Source of the DNA: Actinoplanes lobatus
GTDB taxonomy: Bacteria > Actinomycetota > Actinomycetes > Mycobacteriales > Micromonosporaceae
DNA length: 64,000 nucleotides
Direction of reading: 5' to 3'
Assembly: GCF_014205215.1 (NCBI RefSeq)
Contig: NZ_JACHNC010000001.1
Span: 8,676,501 to 8,740,500 of the forward strand
The notes beneath the pieces are model-generated. The model did no database searches and was not told the DNA's origin. It was given only the letters and a program-made list of their open reading frames with translations. Position 1 is the first letter of the stretch; every line of letters begins with the position of its first letter. A program made the translations under genes and the position numbers. Below are positions 10,235-18,805 of the stretch, piece after piece.

Positions 10235-10371
10235 CGGATGGGCTGCGCGAGGCGCGGAGCGCGGATGGGCTGCGCGGCGCGGGGCGGATGGACGGCGCGG
10301 CGCGCGGATGGATGGGCGGCGCGGGGCGGAGGGACGGGGCGGGGCGGAGGGACGGGGCGGGGCGGGATGAG
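10235..10371. repeat. GC-rich minisatellite
   Basis: Degenerate direct repeats built on GCGCGGATGG and GGGACGGGGCGGGGCGGA words fill the space between the last hairpin repeat and the dehydrogenase gene. No coding signal is seen. Confidence 0.7.
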
Positions 10372-10409
10372 GTGGAGTCGCGGGTGGGTGCGGCTCTGGG
10401 CGTACGAGA

Positions 10410-11564
10410 TTAGGGGGTTTTGTGGGGGTTTACCAGGATTTTTGCGTGCTTGTCGGCTTTGGCTAGCTGGTCGAAGGCTTCGGGGACGCCGTCCAGGTCG
10501 ACGACCCCGGTGATCAGGGGGCGCGGGTTGATGCGGCGGCGGGCGACCATGTGCAGGGTCTCGCGGAACTCGGCCGGGTCGTAGCAGAACGAGAACCGCA
10601 GGTCGACCTCCTTGTTGCTGGCCATGGTGGGCCGGAAGGTGTCCGGTTGCATGCAGACGCCGACCACGACGACGCGGGACCGGAACGGCGCGTGGGTGAC
10701 GATGTCCTCGATGACCCCGGGCACGCCGACGCACTCGAAGACGGCGGCGCCCCGCGGACCGGCGCCGAACCGCTGACCCAGCCGCATGACCGTCCACCAC
10801 GGGACGCCGGGGATCCGCTGGAGGGCATCCATCGCGCCGATGCCCGCCCCGTAGAGGGCCGTCGCGTTGGTGACCAGGCGTTTGTCGTCGCCGAGCACGT
10901 CCCACGGTGACTGGACGGCCGGATCGACGACGATGTCGGCGCCGCAGGTGCGGGCCAGCTCGCGGCGCGGCCCGGAGAAGTCGCTGGCGACGACCCGGCG
11001 GACGCCGGCAGCCTTGAGCATGAGGATGACGGCGAGGCCGATCGGTCCGCATCCGATCACCACGGCGGTGTCGTCCTTGGCCACGTCGCCGCGGCGGACC
11101 GCGTGGTGGGCGACGGCGAGCGGTTCGGTGAGGGCGGCCAGACCGGGGTCGAGGCCGTTCGGGACCGGCATGGTGGCGGCCTCGGAGACCAGCAGGTATT
11201 CGGCGTAGCCGCCGGGCGCGTGTTGCGACATGCCGGTCATGTGGATGTCGTCGCCGTGCTTGATCAGCGGGAGGGAGACCACCGCCTGGCCGGGTTTCCA
11301 GCGGCGGCGGCAGCCGGGACCGTACTCGTCGACGATGCCGGTGAACTCGTGCCCCATCACCACGTGATGCGAAGAGCGGATGAAGTCGGGGTAGCCGACC
11401 TCGGCGGCCACGTCGGCACTGGGCTCGGCGTCGAGACGGACATGAAGATCAGAACCACAGATCCCGGTACGGGTGACCTTCAGGCGAATCTGACCGTGCC
11501 CCGGTTCCGGCAGGGGCACCTCACCGACCGACAGCTTCCCGTCGTGGAGGATGACCGCTCTCAC
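10410..11564 (-). CDS. Zinc-dependent alcohol dehydrogenase family protein
   Basis: 384 residues, medium-chain dehydrogenase/reductase fold. The catalytic-zinc region TGICGSDLH and GHEFTG is near the N-terminus, and the NAD(P) Rossmann motif GCGPIGLA is in the middle. The structural-zinc lobe with its four cysteines (CGxCxxCxxGxxxxC) is missing: that region reads HGDDIHMTGMSQHAPGG. The GTG at 11564 overlaps the upstream monooxygenase stop as GTGA and is preceded by GGAGGTGG, which decides the start. As last gene of the regulator-monooxygenase-dehydrogenase operon it probably oxidises an alcohol linked to the monooxygenase pathway, as AdhD does beside MymA in mycobacteria (comparison, not proof). 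Confidence 0.85.
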   Translation of the reverse strand: MRAVILHDGKLSVGEVPLPEPGHGQIRLKVTRTGICGSDLHVRLDAEPSADVAAEVGYPDFIRSSHHVVMGHEFTGIVDEYGPGCRRRWKPGQAVVSLPLIKHGDDIHMTGMSQHAPGGYAEYLLVSEAATMPVPNGLDPGLAALTEPLAVAHHAVRRGDVAKDDTAVVIGCGPIGLAVILMLKAAGVRRVVASDFSGPRRELARTCGADIVVDPAVQSPWDVLGDDKRLVTNATALYGAGIGAMDALQRIPGVPWWTVMRLGQRFGAGPRGAAVFECVGVPGVIEDIVTHAPFRSRVVVVGVCMQPDTFRPTMASNKEVDLRFSFCYDPAEFRETLHMVARRRINPRPLITGVVDLDGVPEAFDQLAKADKHAKILVNPHKTP

Positions 11565-13021
11565 GCGTCCACCTCCGCACGCACCCGGCCGAAAACCAGG
11601 CCCTCGTCGAGTTTGGCCCGGTTGGTGGCCCACGAGTCCAGCAGCACGTTCTGCCGGAACGCCCACGGGTAGCGGCGCGTCACCCGGGGCATCAGGTCAG
11701 CGGCGCGGGCCAGATAGCCGGACTGCATGTCCATGAACGGCCCGGTCGGCCCCAGGTCGGCGGGCGGGCTGGGCACCACGCTGTCGGCGCCGGTGTCGAG
11801 CAGTTTGCGCAGCAGCCGGGCCACGAACCGGGCGGTCAGGTCGGCACGGACGGTCCAGGACAGGTTGATGTAGCCGATGCAGACGGCCAGGTTGGGCAGC
11901 CCGCTGAGCAGCGTCCCGTGGTAGGCGTGCGACTGCGACAGGTCGGCGGCCACCCCGTCGACGCTGATCGCGATGCCGCCGAGCAACCGCAGCCGAAGCC
12001 CGGTGGCGGTGACGATGATGTCGGCTTCCACAGTCGAGCCGTTCTCCAGGCGGACACCGGAGGGCACGAACCGTTCGATGCGCCCGGTGACCACCGACGC
12101 GTCGCCGGAGCGGATGGCTTTGAACAGGTCGCCGTCGGGGGCGATGCACAGCCGCTGTTCCCACGGGTCGTACGGCGGCCGGAAGTGCTCGTCCACGATG
12201 TCCGCCGAGCCGACCTGCGCCACCGCCCCCTTGCGCAGCAGCGCCCGCATCCGGTCCGGCCAGCGGCGGCAGGCCTGGAACAGCGCCCACTGCATGACGG
12301 TGTTCTTGGCGCGGGTGATGCGGTGCGCGGCGCCGGCCGGCAGCACCTTGGCGAGCCCTCGCCCGATGATGTCGATGCTGGGCTGGGCCAGCACGTAGGT
12401 GGGTGTGCGCTGCACCATCGTGACGTGGGCGGCGTCGCGGGCCATCGCCGGGACGACGGTGACCGCGGTGGCGCCGGAGCCGATGACGACGACCCGTTTG
12501 CCGGTGTGGTCGAGATCCGGCGGCCAGAACTGCGGGTGGACGACCTGGCCCGCGAAGTCGCCGGTGAACTCGGGGTCGTACGGGTCCTCGTAGTCGTAGT
12601 AGCCGGTGCAGAAGGCCACGAACCGCACCACGTAGCCGAACCGTTCGCCACCCCGGGTGGCGGTCACCCGCCAGCGGGCGGCGGCGCTGTCCCAGTCGGC
12701 GGAGACGATCCGGGTGCCGTACTCGATGTGCTCGCCGACGCCGGTCGCCCGCGCCGTCTCCTCGATGTAGGTGAGCAGCGAACCGCCGTCGACGATGGAT
12801 TTCTCGCCGGTCCACGGCCGGAACGGGAAGGACAGCGTGTAGACGTCGGAGTCGGACCGCACGCCCGGATAGCGGAACAGGTCCCAGGTGCCGCCGAGCC
12901 GGTCGCGGCCCTCGGCGATGGTGTAGGTCAGCTCCGGGCACCGCTCGCTGATCCGGTGGGCCATGTCGATCCCGGAGATCCCGGCCCCGATGATGAGCAC
13001 GTCGACGTGCGAGTCCGTCAT
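11561..13021 (-). CDS. Flavin-containing (Baeyer-Villiger-type) monooxygenase
   Basis: 486 residues. It has an N-terminal FAD motif IIGAGISG, the Baeyer-Villiger fingerprint FxGxxxHxxxWP (seen as DFAGQVVHPQFWP), and a second nucleotide motif VVIGSGATA for NADPH. The overall pattern, including GGTWDLFRYPGVRSDSD, is close to the EthA/MymA group. It oxygenates ketones, sulfides or fatty-acyl-like substrates; the exact substrate is unknown. It lies 18 bases after the AraC-family gene and is coupled to the dehydrogenase by a GTGA overlap. A short ribosome-site-like GGGAG precedes the ATG. Confidence 0.88.
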   Translation of the reverse strand: MTDSHVDVLIIGAGISGIDMAHRISERCPELTYTIAEGRDRLGGTWDLFRYPGVRSDSDVYTLSFPFRPWTGEKSIVDGGSLLTYIEETARATGVGEHIEYGTRIVSADWDSAAARWRVTATRGGERFGYVVRFVAFCTGYYDYEDPYDPEFTGDFAGQVVHPQFWPPDLDHTGKRVVVIGSGATAVTVVPAMARDAAHVTMVQRTPTYVLAQPSIDIIGRGLAKVLPAGAAHRITRAKNTVMQWALFQACRRWPDRMRALLRKGAVAQVGSADIVDEHFRPPYDPWEQRLCIAPDGDLFKAIRSGDASVVTGRIERFVPSGVRLENGSTVEADIIVTATGLRLRLLGGIAISVDGVAADLSQSHAYHGTLLSGLPNLAVCIGYINLSWTVRADLTARFVARLLRKLLDTGADSVVPSPPADLGPTGPFMDMQSGYLARAADLMPRVTRRYPWAFRQNVLLDSWATNRAKLDEGLVFGRVRAEVDA

Positions 13022-13039
13022 TCCGCGATCGTGCTCCCG

Positions 13040-14074
13040 TTACCCGCCGGAAACTTGACTCAGCCCGACAATACGGCTTCCGGGTGCGCGGACCCGGCGT
13101 GGCGGCACGCCCCACCAGCGGTGGCAGGCCCGGCTGAAGGTGGCCTGTTCGGCGAATCCGAGCCGGGCCGACACGTGGTGGAACGGCAGGCGCGTCCCGG
13201 TCAGGTAGAGCCGGGCCCGGTCGCGCCGCACGTCGTCGACGATCCCGGCATATGTGGTCCCGAGCTGGGCGAGGCGTCGCTGCAGCGTCCGGGGGTGCAG
13301 GGCGAGACGGTTCGACAGGATCTCGATGGGTACGGGGCCGAAGTCCAGTGACTCCCCCACGACCGCCCGGATCCGCCCGATCATGTCGTCCGCCCCGGGC
13401 AGGATGATCCGCAGGTAGGACTCGGCCCGGTCGCGCAGTTCCTCGCGGGCGCCGTCGACCGGCCGGGTGAGCAGTTCGTCGGGCACCCGCAGCAGTGACT
13501 CCGGCGCGCCGAACCGGACCGGCGCCCCGAAGAACCGCAGGTACGCGCCGGGGTCCGCGGTCGGCCGATAGTCCAGCCGGACGTCGATGAGCCCGTAGTC
13601 GCCGCCGAACAGCCGCCGCATCGCCCGGTGCAGGAACCCGATCCCCGCGTCGGTGGCCTGCACCGGCCGCAGCCCGGCCCGGGTCTGCCGGTAGCGCAGC
13701 GCGGTGACGCCGGGCCGCCCGTCCGGGTCGGGGATCCGGTCGACGCGCAGGGCGTCACTGTGCACGGCCAGGTAGCGCTCGGTGGCGGCGAGGGCGTCGG
13801 CGCCGGTGCGGCAGTTGGCCAGCAGGGCGGCGAGCGGCCCGAGGGTGTCGAGGTCGTGCCGGGCGGCCATCCGCAGGCCCAGGTCGGGGCAGTCGAGCCG
13901 TTCGGCCGAGTGTTGCAGGAGGGCGGCCAGCCGCCAGTCGGCGATCGGTACGTCGTCGTGGTCGAGGACGGCGGTGTCCAGGCCGGCGGCGCGCACCAGT
14001 GGCGCGGGGTCGGCGCCGAGACCGCGCACGACCCCGGCGAAGCCCCGGATCCCGGCTGCGCGGACGGTCGCCAT
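13040..14074 (-). CDS. AraC/XylS-family regulator (VirS-like)
   Basis: 344 residues: an N-terminal 'arabinose-binding-like' domain (PF12625 type, e.g. LGLRMAARHDLDTLGPLAALLANCRT region) and a C-terminal double helix-turn-helix with the signature VSARLGFAEQATFSRACHRWWGVPP. The same arrangement in mycobacteria is VirS next to mymA. The frame is open to 14155, but ATG at 14074 is chosen because a promoter-like TTGACG (14110-14105) with 17-base spacing to GAGACT ends 7 bases before it. It is the first gene of the monooxygenase operon, so it probably controls its own operon, and its promoter overlaps that of the divergent BlaI gene. Confidence 0.85.
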   Translation of the reverse strand: MATVRAAGIRGFAGVVRGLGADPAPLVRAAGLDTAVLDHDDVPIADWRLAALLQHSAERLDCPDLGLRMAARHDLDTLGPLAALLANCRTGADALAATERYLAVHSDALRVDRIPDPDGRPGVTALRYRQTRAGLRPVQATDAGIGFLHRAMRRLFGGDYGLIDVRLDYRPTADPGAYLRFFGAPVRFGAPESLLRVPDELLTRPVDGAREELRDRAESYLRIILPGADDMIGRIRAVVGESLDFGPVPIEILSNRLALHPRTLQRRLAQLGTTYAGIVDDVRRDRARLYLTGTRLPFHHVSARLGFAEQATFSRACHRWWGVPPRRVRAPGSRIVGLSQVSGG

Positions 14075-14104
14075 GTGCAGCAGTCTCGGGACCCGGGCGA
14101 GGCC

Positions 14105-14133
14105 CGTCAACACTTTCCGGCCACCGTTAGGCT
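14105..14133. promoter_or_regulatory. Overlapping divergent promoters (araC-type gene / blaI-type gene)
   Basis: On the plus strand TAGGCT (14128-14133) lies 6 bases before the GTG at 14140. On the minus strand TTGACG (14110-14105) and GAGACT, 17 bases apart, precede the ATG at 14074. Both transcripts look leaderless and share the intervening DNA. Confidence 0.5.
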
Positions 14134-14139
14134 GCGTGC

Positions 14140-14508
14140 GTGCCGCCCGATGCACGCCGCCCCGCCGGCGCCCTGGAGTCCGAGATCCTGCGTGTCCTGG
14201 TCGCCGCGAGCGAGCCGTTGACGCCGCGGGACGTGCAGAAGCGGCTGGCCGCCCCGTTGTCGTACAGCACCGTGGTGACGATCCTGACCCGGATGCACGA
14301 GAAGGGCCGGGCGGCCCGCTACCGCGAGGGGCGGTCGTTCCGGTACGCGCCGCTCACCGACGAGGCGTCGGTCGCGGCGGAGCGGATGAGCGCGGCGCTG
14401 GGCGCCGGCACCGACCGGGCGACCGTGCTGCGCCGGTTCGTGGCCGGTCTGGCGCCGGGCGACGAGGAGCTGCTGCGCCGGTTGCTAGAGCCGGGCGGCG
14501 ATCAGTAG
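14140..14508 (+). CDS. BlaI/MecI/CopY-family repressor
   Basis: 122 residues with the winged-helix pattern ESEILRVLVAASEPLTPRDVQKRL ... YSTVVTILTRMHEKG and a wing ending in YAPL, then a dimerisation tail, as in BlaI/MecI. Family knowledge: such repressors bind TACA-N-TGTA-type dyads and are inactivated by a membrane metalloprotease (BlaR1/MecR1). The gene is convergent with the M56-type membrane protease and the two overlap by 24 bases at their 3' ends, an unusual orientation since these pairs are normally co-directional. No BlaI-like dyad is visible at its own promoter; one occurs at 15492-15504. Confidence 0.85.
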   Translation: MPPDARRPAGALESEILRVLVAASEPLTPRDVQKRLAAPLSYSTVVTILTRMHEKGRAARYREGRSFRYAPLTDEASVAAERMSAALGAGTDRATVLRRFVAGLAPGDEELLRRLLEPGGDQ

Positions 14509-15411
14509 CTCGCCCAGGTCGACGACGCACTCGACGGTCCAGGCCAGGGAGAAGACGGCTATCGCCGCCGGCACGGCGAGGGCCGGGAGCGGACGGTTGC
14601 GGCGCGGGGTGATCAGCGAGGCGACCCGCCGGGGTACGGCGCCCGCGCGGCTCAGGTCGGGTGAGGGCGGCGCCATCCGGAGACTGCCGACGCGATGGGT
14701 GCTGTCGCTGACCAGGGCGGCCGTGGCGATGGCCCGGGCCACCCCGCGGCGGTCGCCCAGTTCGGTGGCGGCGCGCTCGTCGGCGGCCCGTTCCACCAGG
14801 TGGTCGATGTGCCGGGTGAGCAGCCGGAACACCGGGTGGACGGCGGCCGACAGGTGGGCGAGCAGGACCAGCCGGTGGTGCCGGGAGCGCAGGTGGGCGC
14901 GTTCGTGGGCGAGCAGGGCGGCGTACTGGATGTCGTCGAGGGCGTCGCGCATGCCGGTGGTGACGACGATCCGGCCGTCGCCGCCGGGGACCGCGAACGC
15001 CTCGGCACGGTCGTCGTCGAGGACCACCACCTGGCCGTCCACGGTGGGCAGGCCGGTGTAGCGGCGGGCGTAGGCGGTGTCGCGGCGGTGGGTGCGCCAG
15101 ACCCGGGCGACGCCGGTGAGCGCGGCCGCCAGCAGCGCCAGGGAGAGCCAGGACACCCAGGGTTCGCTGTCGGTGTCGGCACGGACGTACGCGTCGGAAA
15201 CGTGCAGCAGGGACGCGGTGAGCGGAAGCTCGGCGACGGCCTTGAGGGCGAAGGCGCCCAGGGTGACCAGGCAGCCGGCCGCGGCCGCCGTCAGTGAGGT
15301 GACGAGCAGTAACGCGGCGGCCTCGGGGCGCAGCCGGTCGGCCAGGTAGCGGATCGCAACCACCACCAGAACCGGGCAGATCAGGATCTCCCAGACGAAA
15401 TGATCGAACAC
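14485..15411 (-). CDS. M56-family (BlaR1-like) membrane metalloprotease
   Basis: 308 residues. Several N-terminal membrane helices are followed by a cytoplasmic zinc-protease segment with HExxH (LLAHERAHLRSRHH) and the downstream glutamate region ERAADERAA, then a final hydrophobic helix. There is no C-terminal penicillin-binding sensor domain, so it is the short actinobacterial form. It starts at a GTG with GAGGGAG five bases upstream. Its partner repressor gene is convergent and overlapping. Expected role: on an unknown membrane signal, cleave or destabilise the BlaI-type repressor. Confidence 0.85.
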   Translation of the reverse strand: MFDHFVWEILICPVLVVVAIRYLADRLRPEAAALLLVTSLTAAAAGCLVTLGAFALKAVAELPLTASLLHVSDAYVRADTDSEPWVSWLSLALLAAALTGVARVWRTHRRDTAYARRYTGLPTVDGQVVVLDDDRAEAFAVPGGDGRIVVTTGMRDALDDIQYAALLAHERAHLRSRHHRLVLLAHLSAAVHPVFRLLTRHIDHLVERAADERAATELGDRRGVARAIATAALVSDSTHRVGSLRMAPPSPDLSRAGAVPRRVASLITPRRNRPLPALAVPAAIAVFSLAWTVECVVDLGELLIAARL

Positions 15412-15491
15412 CGCGACTCCCTCACCGATTCGATTCGGAGTGTCGCACGTGGTGGCGGTGACCCTGGACAGTGAGGGCAGGCAACCCTAAT

Positions 15492-15504
15492 CTACAGTCT
15501 GTAG
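15492..15504. promoter_or_regulatory. Dyad CTACAG-T-CTGTAG, candidate BlaI-type operator
   Basis: Perfect 6-base arms with a one-base centre; the core TACA-GTC-TGTA resembles BlaI/MecI dyads. It lies upstream of the M56 protease gene (start 15411) and 5 bases before the iron box of efeU, so it could serve either promoter. Confidence 0.5.
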
Positions 15505-15508
15505 AACC

Positions 15509-15527
15509 AAGGTAAGGCAATCCTTAT
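15509..15527. promoter_or_regulatory. Iron box (DtxR/IdeR-type operator)
   Basis: The 19-base sequence AAGGTAAGGCAATCCTTAT matches the DtxR/IdeR consensus (TTAGGTTAGGCTAACCTAA) at most positions, including the central palindrome TAAGG/CCTTA. It lies 15 bases before the efeU start, so iron-replete repression of efeUOB is expected. Confidence 0.8.
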
Positions 15528-15541
15528 CGGAGAAGAGGAAC

Positions 15542-16369
15542 ATGCTCGCCACCTACCTCATCGGCCTGCGCGAAGGGCTCGAGGCCACCCTGGTGGTCAG
15601 CATCCTGATCGCGTTCCTGGTCAAGTCCGGCCGCACCGACCGGCTCCCCCAGGTGTGGGGCGGCGTCGCCGCCGCCGTGACGCTGTCCATCGGGTTCGGA
15701 GCGCTGCTCAGCTACACCTCCACCACCCTGCTGCGCGACTACGACCAGCGGGAGCTGTTCGAGGCGGTCACGTCGATCCTGGCGGTCTGCTTCGTCACCT
15801 GGATGATCTTCTGGATGCGCCGGGCCGCCCGGTCGATCAGCGGTGAGCTGCGCGGGAAACTCACCGACGCGCTCGCCCTCGGATCGATCGCGGTCGCCGT
15901 GATGGCGTTCCTCGCCGTGGTCCGCGAGGGCCTGGAGACGTCGCTGATCTTCTACTCCGCGGTGCAGGGCGCCGACCTCGACGGCAAGCCGCTCTACGCG
16001 CTCACCGCCGGCATCCTCACGGCCGTCGCGATCGGCTATCTGATGTACGCGACCGCCGTCCGGATCAACCTCACCGTCTTCTTCACCGTCACCGGGGTCC
16101 TGCTCATCCTGGTCGCCGCCGGCATCCTCAAGTACGGCGTCCACGACCTCCAGGAATCCGGCGTCCTCCCGGGACTGAACACCCTGGCGTACGACGTGAG
16201 CGCCGCCCTCGACCCGTCCGCGTGGTACACGGCCCTGCTCACCGGCATGTTCAACGTGACGCCCACGGCCAGTGTCGTGGAAGCCGTCGCCTGGATCGCG
16301 TACGCCGTACCCGTGCTCGTGCTCTTCCTCCGTCCCGCGACGACCGCGGTTCCCGCCCCCCAGCACTAG
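15542..16369 (+). CDS. efeU: EfeU/FTR1-family iron permease
   Basis: 275 residues with about seven hydrophobic helices. The two iron-coordinating REGLE motifs of FTR1/EfeU permeases are present (LREGLEATLVV near residue 9 and VREGLETSLIF near residue 125). It imports ferric or ferrous iron across the plasma membrane in the EfeUOB system. The start has AGAGGAAC just upstream and an iron box 15 bases before it. It is followed after 8 bases by efeO. Confidence 0.95.
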   Translation: MLATYLIGLREGLEATLVVSILIAFLVKSGRTDRLPQVWGGVAAAVTLSIGFGALLSYTSTTLLRDYDQRELFEAVTSILAVCFVTWMIFWMRRAARSISGELRGKLTDALALGSIAVAVMAFLAVVREGLETSLIFYSAVQGADLDGKPLYALTAGILTAVAIGYLMYATAVRINLTVFFTVTGVLLILVAAGILKYGVHDLQESGVLPGLNTLAYDVSAALDPSAWYTALLTGMFNVTPTASVVEAVAWIAYAVPVLVLFLRPATTAVPAPQH

Positions 16370-16377
16370 GAGATATC

Positions 16378-17511
16378 GTGCGCCACCTCCATAGCCCCCT
16401 CGCCTTCACGGCGGCCGTCGTCGTCCTGGCCGGATGCTCCTCCTCCGGCGGCGACACCGCCACCGCCGCCGCGGGCGGGCCGATCACGGTCAAGGCCACC
16501 GACAGCAGCTGCGAGGTCGCTCGCACCCAGGTCGACGCCGGGACCAGCGTCTTCGCCATCACCAACGGCGGGCAGAAGGTCACCGAGTTCTACGTGTACG
16601 CCGCGGGCGACCGGGTGATGGCCGAGGTCGAGAACATCGCCCCCGGGCTCTCCCGTGACCTGCACGTCGAACTGCCCGCCGGCAGCTACGAGACGGCCTG
16701 CAAGCCCGGCATGATCGGCAAGGGCATCCGCGGGCAGCTCACCGTCTCCGGCTCGGCCGCGCCGCTCACCGACGACGCCGCCCTGCTCGCCGCTACCGAG
16801 AGCTACTCGCGGTACGTGAAGTCGCAGACCGCCGCCCTGGAGGTGAAGACCACCGAGTTCGTGACGGCGGTCAAGAACGGCGACGCGGCCAAGGCCAAGG
16901 AGCTGTTCCCGGCGGCCCGCACGTACTGGGAGCGGATCGAGCCGGTGGCCGAGATCTTCGGCGACCTCGACCCGCGCATCGACGGTCGCGAGGAGGTCAC
17001 CGAGGAGGGCATGAAGTTCGGCGGCTTCCACAAGATCGAGCAGGACCTGTGGCAGAAGAACGACATCTCCCAGTCCGGCCCGATCGCCGACCAGTTGCTC
17101 ACCGACGTCAAGGAGATCGTGCAGAAGGCCAACGCCGAGAAGCTGTCCCCGCTCCAGCTCGCCAACGGCGCCAAGGCCCTGCTCGACGAGGTCGCCTCCG
17201 GCAAGATCACCGGCGAGGAGGACCGCTACTCGCACACCGACCTGTGGGACTTCAACGCCAACATCGACGGGTCCAAGGCGGCGATCGCCTCGCTGCGGCC
17301 GGTCCTCGAGGAGCGGGACGCGGCCCTGGTCAAGACGCTGGACGCGGAGTTCGCCAACGTGGACGCGACGCTCGCCAAGCACCGCTCCGGTGACGGCTGG
17401 AAGCTGCACAACGAGCTGTCGCAGGCCGACCTCAAGGAGCTGACGGACGCGATCAACGCGCTCGCCGAGCCGATCAGCCGGGTGGCGGCCGTGGTCGCCA
17501 AGCAGTCATGA
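16378..17511 (+). CDS. efeO: EfeO iron-uptake lipoprotein
   Basis: 377 residues. An N-terminal signal ends in the lipobox LAGC, followed by a cupredoxin-like domain and a C-terminal peptidase-M75-type domain with the HxxE metal motif (GGFHKIEQDLW). GTG at 16378 is chosen because TAGGAGAT precedes it and the signal peptide begins there; the longer frame upstream overlaps efeU. EfeO binds iron at the outer face and hands it to EfeU. It overlaps efeB by four bases (ATGA). Confidence 0.93.
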   Translation: MRHLHSPLAFTAAVVVLAGCSSSGGDTATAAAGGPITVKATDSSCEVARTQVDAGTSVFAITNGGQKVTEFYVYAAGDRVMAEVENIAPGLSRDLHVELPAGSYETACKPGMIGKGIRGQLTVSGSAAPLTDDAALLAATESYSRYVKSQTAALEVKTTEFVTAVKNGDAAKAKELFPAARTYWERIEPVAEIFGDLDPRIDGREEVTEEGMKFGGFHKIEQDLWQKNDISQSGPIADQLLTDVKEIVQKANAEKLSPLQLANGAKALLDEVASGKITGEEDRYSHTDLWDFNANIDGSKAAIASLRPVLEERDAALVKTLDAEFANVDATLAKHRSGDGWKLHNELSQADLKELTDAINALAEPISRVAAVVAKQS

Positions 17512-18755
17512 GCAAGGTTTCCCGGCGGGCCCTGGTCATCGGCGGCCTGGGCGCCGCCGGTGCCGCCGGCACCGCGGCCGCTCTCCTCTCCGGTGGCGAA
17601 CCGGCGAACTCGTTCTCCGACGCGGTCGCCTTCCACGGCCCGCACCAGGCCGGGATCGTCACCCCGGCCCAGGACCGGCTGCACTTCGTCGCCTTCGACG
17701 TCGTCACCAAGGACCGTGACCGGCTGATCCAGCTCCTGAAGGACTGGACGGTCGCGGCCACCCGGATGACCGCCGGAAAGGACGCCGGTGAGGTCGGTGC
17801 GGTGGCCGGCCTTCCGGAGGCGCCGCCGGACGACACCGGCGAGGCCATCGGGCTGCCGGCGGCCGCGCTGACGCTCACCATCGGGTTCGGGCCGACCCTG
17901 TTCCGGACCGCGGACGGGCGCGACCGCTTCGGGCTGGCGGGCAGGCAGCCCGGGGCGCTCGCCCCGCTCCCCAAGTTCACCGGGGACACCCTCGACGCGG
18001 CCCTGTCCGACGGCGACATCGGCGTCCAGGCGTGCGCCAACGACCCGCAGGTGGCGGTGCACGCCATCCGCAACCTGGCCCGCATCGGCATGGGCGTGGT
18101 CAGCGTGCGGTGGTCGCAGCTGGGCTTCGGGCGCACCTCGTCCACCTCCACCGGGCAGGCCACGCCCCGCAACCTGTTCGGCTTCAAGGACGGCACCCGC
18201 AACCTCAAGGCCGAGCAGAAGGACCTGCTGCGCGAGCACCTGTGGGTGCAGCCCGGGGACGGGCCGGCGTGGATGGACGGCGGGTCCTACCTGGTCACCC
18301 GCAAGATCCGGATGCTGGTCGAGACGTGGGACCGGTCGCCGCTGGTCGAGCAGGAGGCCATCGTCGGGCGGCACAAGGGCAACGGCGCGCCGATCGGGCT
18401 GGCCGGCGAGTTCGACGAGCCCGACCTCACCTCGGTCGGCGACGACGGCGAGCCGCTCATGCCGGCGGTCGCGCACGTACGGCTGGCCCACCCGGCCACC
18501 AACAACGGGGCCCGGATGCTGCGACGCGGCTACAACTTCGTCGACGGGTCGGACGGGCTGGGGCGGCTCAACGCGGGACTGTTCTTCATCTCGTACCAGC
18601 GGGATCCGGCGAAGGCGTTCATCCCGGTGCAGCGCAGCCTGGCCGCCCAGGACGAGATGAACGAGTACATCCGGCACGTGTCCAGCGGCCTGTTCGCCTG
18701 CCCACCGGGCATCAAGAACGCCGGCGACTTCTGGGGCAGCGGCCTGTTCACCTGA
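17508..18755 (+). CDS. efeB: EfeB Dyp-type haem peroxidase, Tat-exported
   Basis: 415 residues with a twin-arginine signal (SRRALVIGG) and the DyP motif GxxDG seen as GFKDGTRN (G225 to G229). The C-terminal haem-ligand region follows. In EfeUOB it is the periplasmic/extracellular peroxidase that helps oxidise ferrous iron or release iron from haem. It ends the operon; its ATG overlaps the efeO stop as ATGA, giving coupled translation. Confidence 0.93.
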   Translation: MSKVSRRALVIGGLGAAGAAGTAAALLSGGEPANSFSDAVAFHGPHQAGIVTPAQDRLHFVAFDVVTKDRDRLIQLLKDWTVAATRMTAGKDAGEVGAVAGLPEAPPDDTGEAIGLPAAALTLTIGFGPTLFRTADGRDRFGLAGRQPGALAPLPKFTGDTLDAALSDGDIGVQACANDPQVAVHAIRNLARIGMGVVSVRWSQLGFGRTSSTSTGQATPRNLFGFKDGTRNLKAEQKDLLREHLWVQPGDGPAWMDGGSYLVTRKIRMLVETWDRSPLVEQEAIVGRHKGNGAPIGLAGEFDEPDLTSVGDDGEPLMPAVAHVRLAHPATNNGARMLRRGYNFVDGSDGLGRLNAGLFFISYQRDPAKAFIPVQRSLAAQDEMNEYIRHVSSGLFACPPGIKNAGDFWGSGLFT

Positions 18756-18793
18756 GTGGTAACGGCCACAACCCGGATTCGGCCCGTACTCGA

Positions 18794-18799
18794 TAGATT
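18794..18799 (+). promoter_or_regulatory. -10 box TAGATT, leaderless start
   Basis: TAGATT lies 6 bases before the GTG at 18806 and no ribosome site is seen. Confidence 0.5.
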
Positions 18800-18805
18800 C
18801 GGGGC

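Noticed and set aside
9333..11052. Long open frames through the pyrimidine tract on both strands
   Set aside because: They translate to Pro/Ser or Glu/Arg/Gly repeats caused by the tandem arrays, without start signals or domains.
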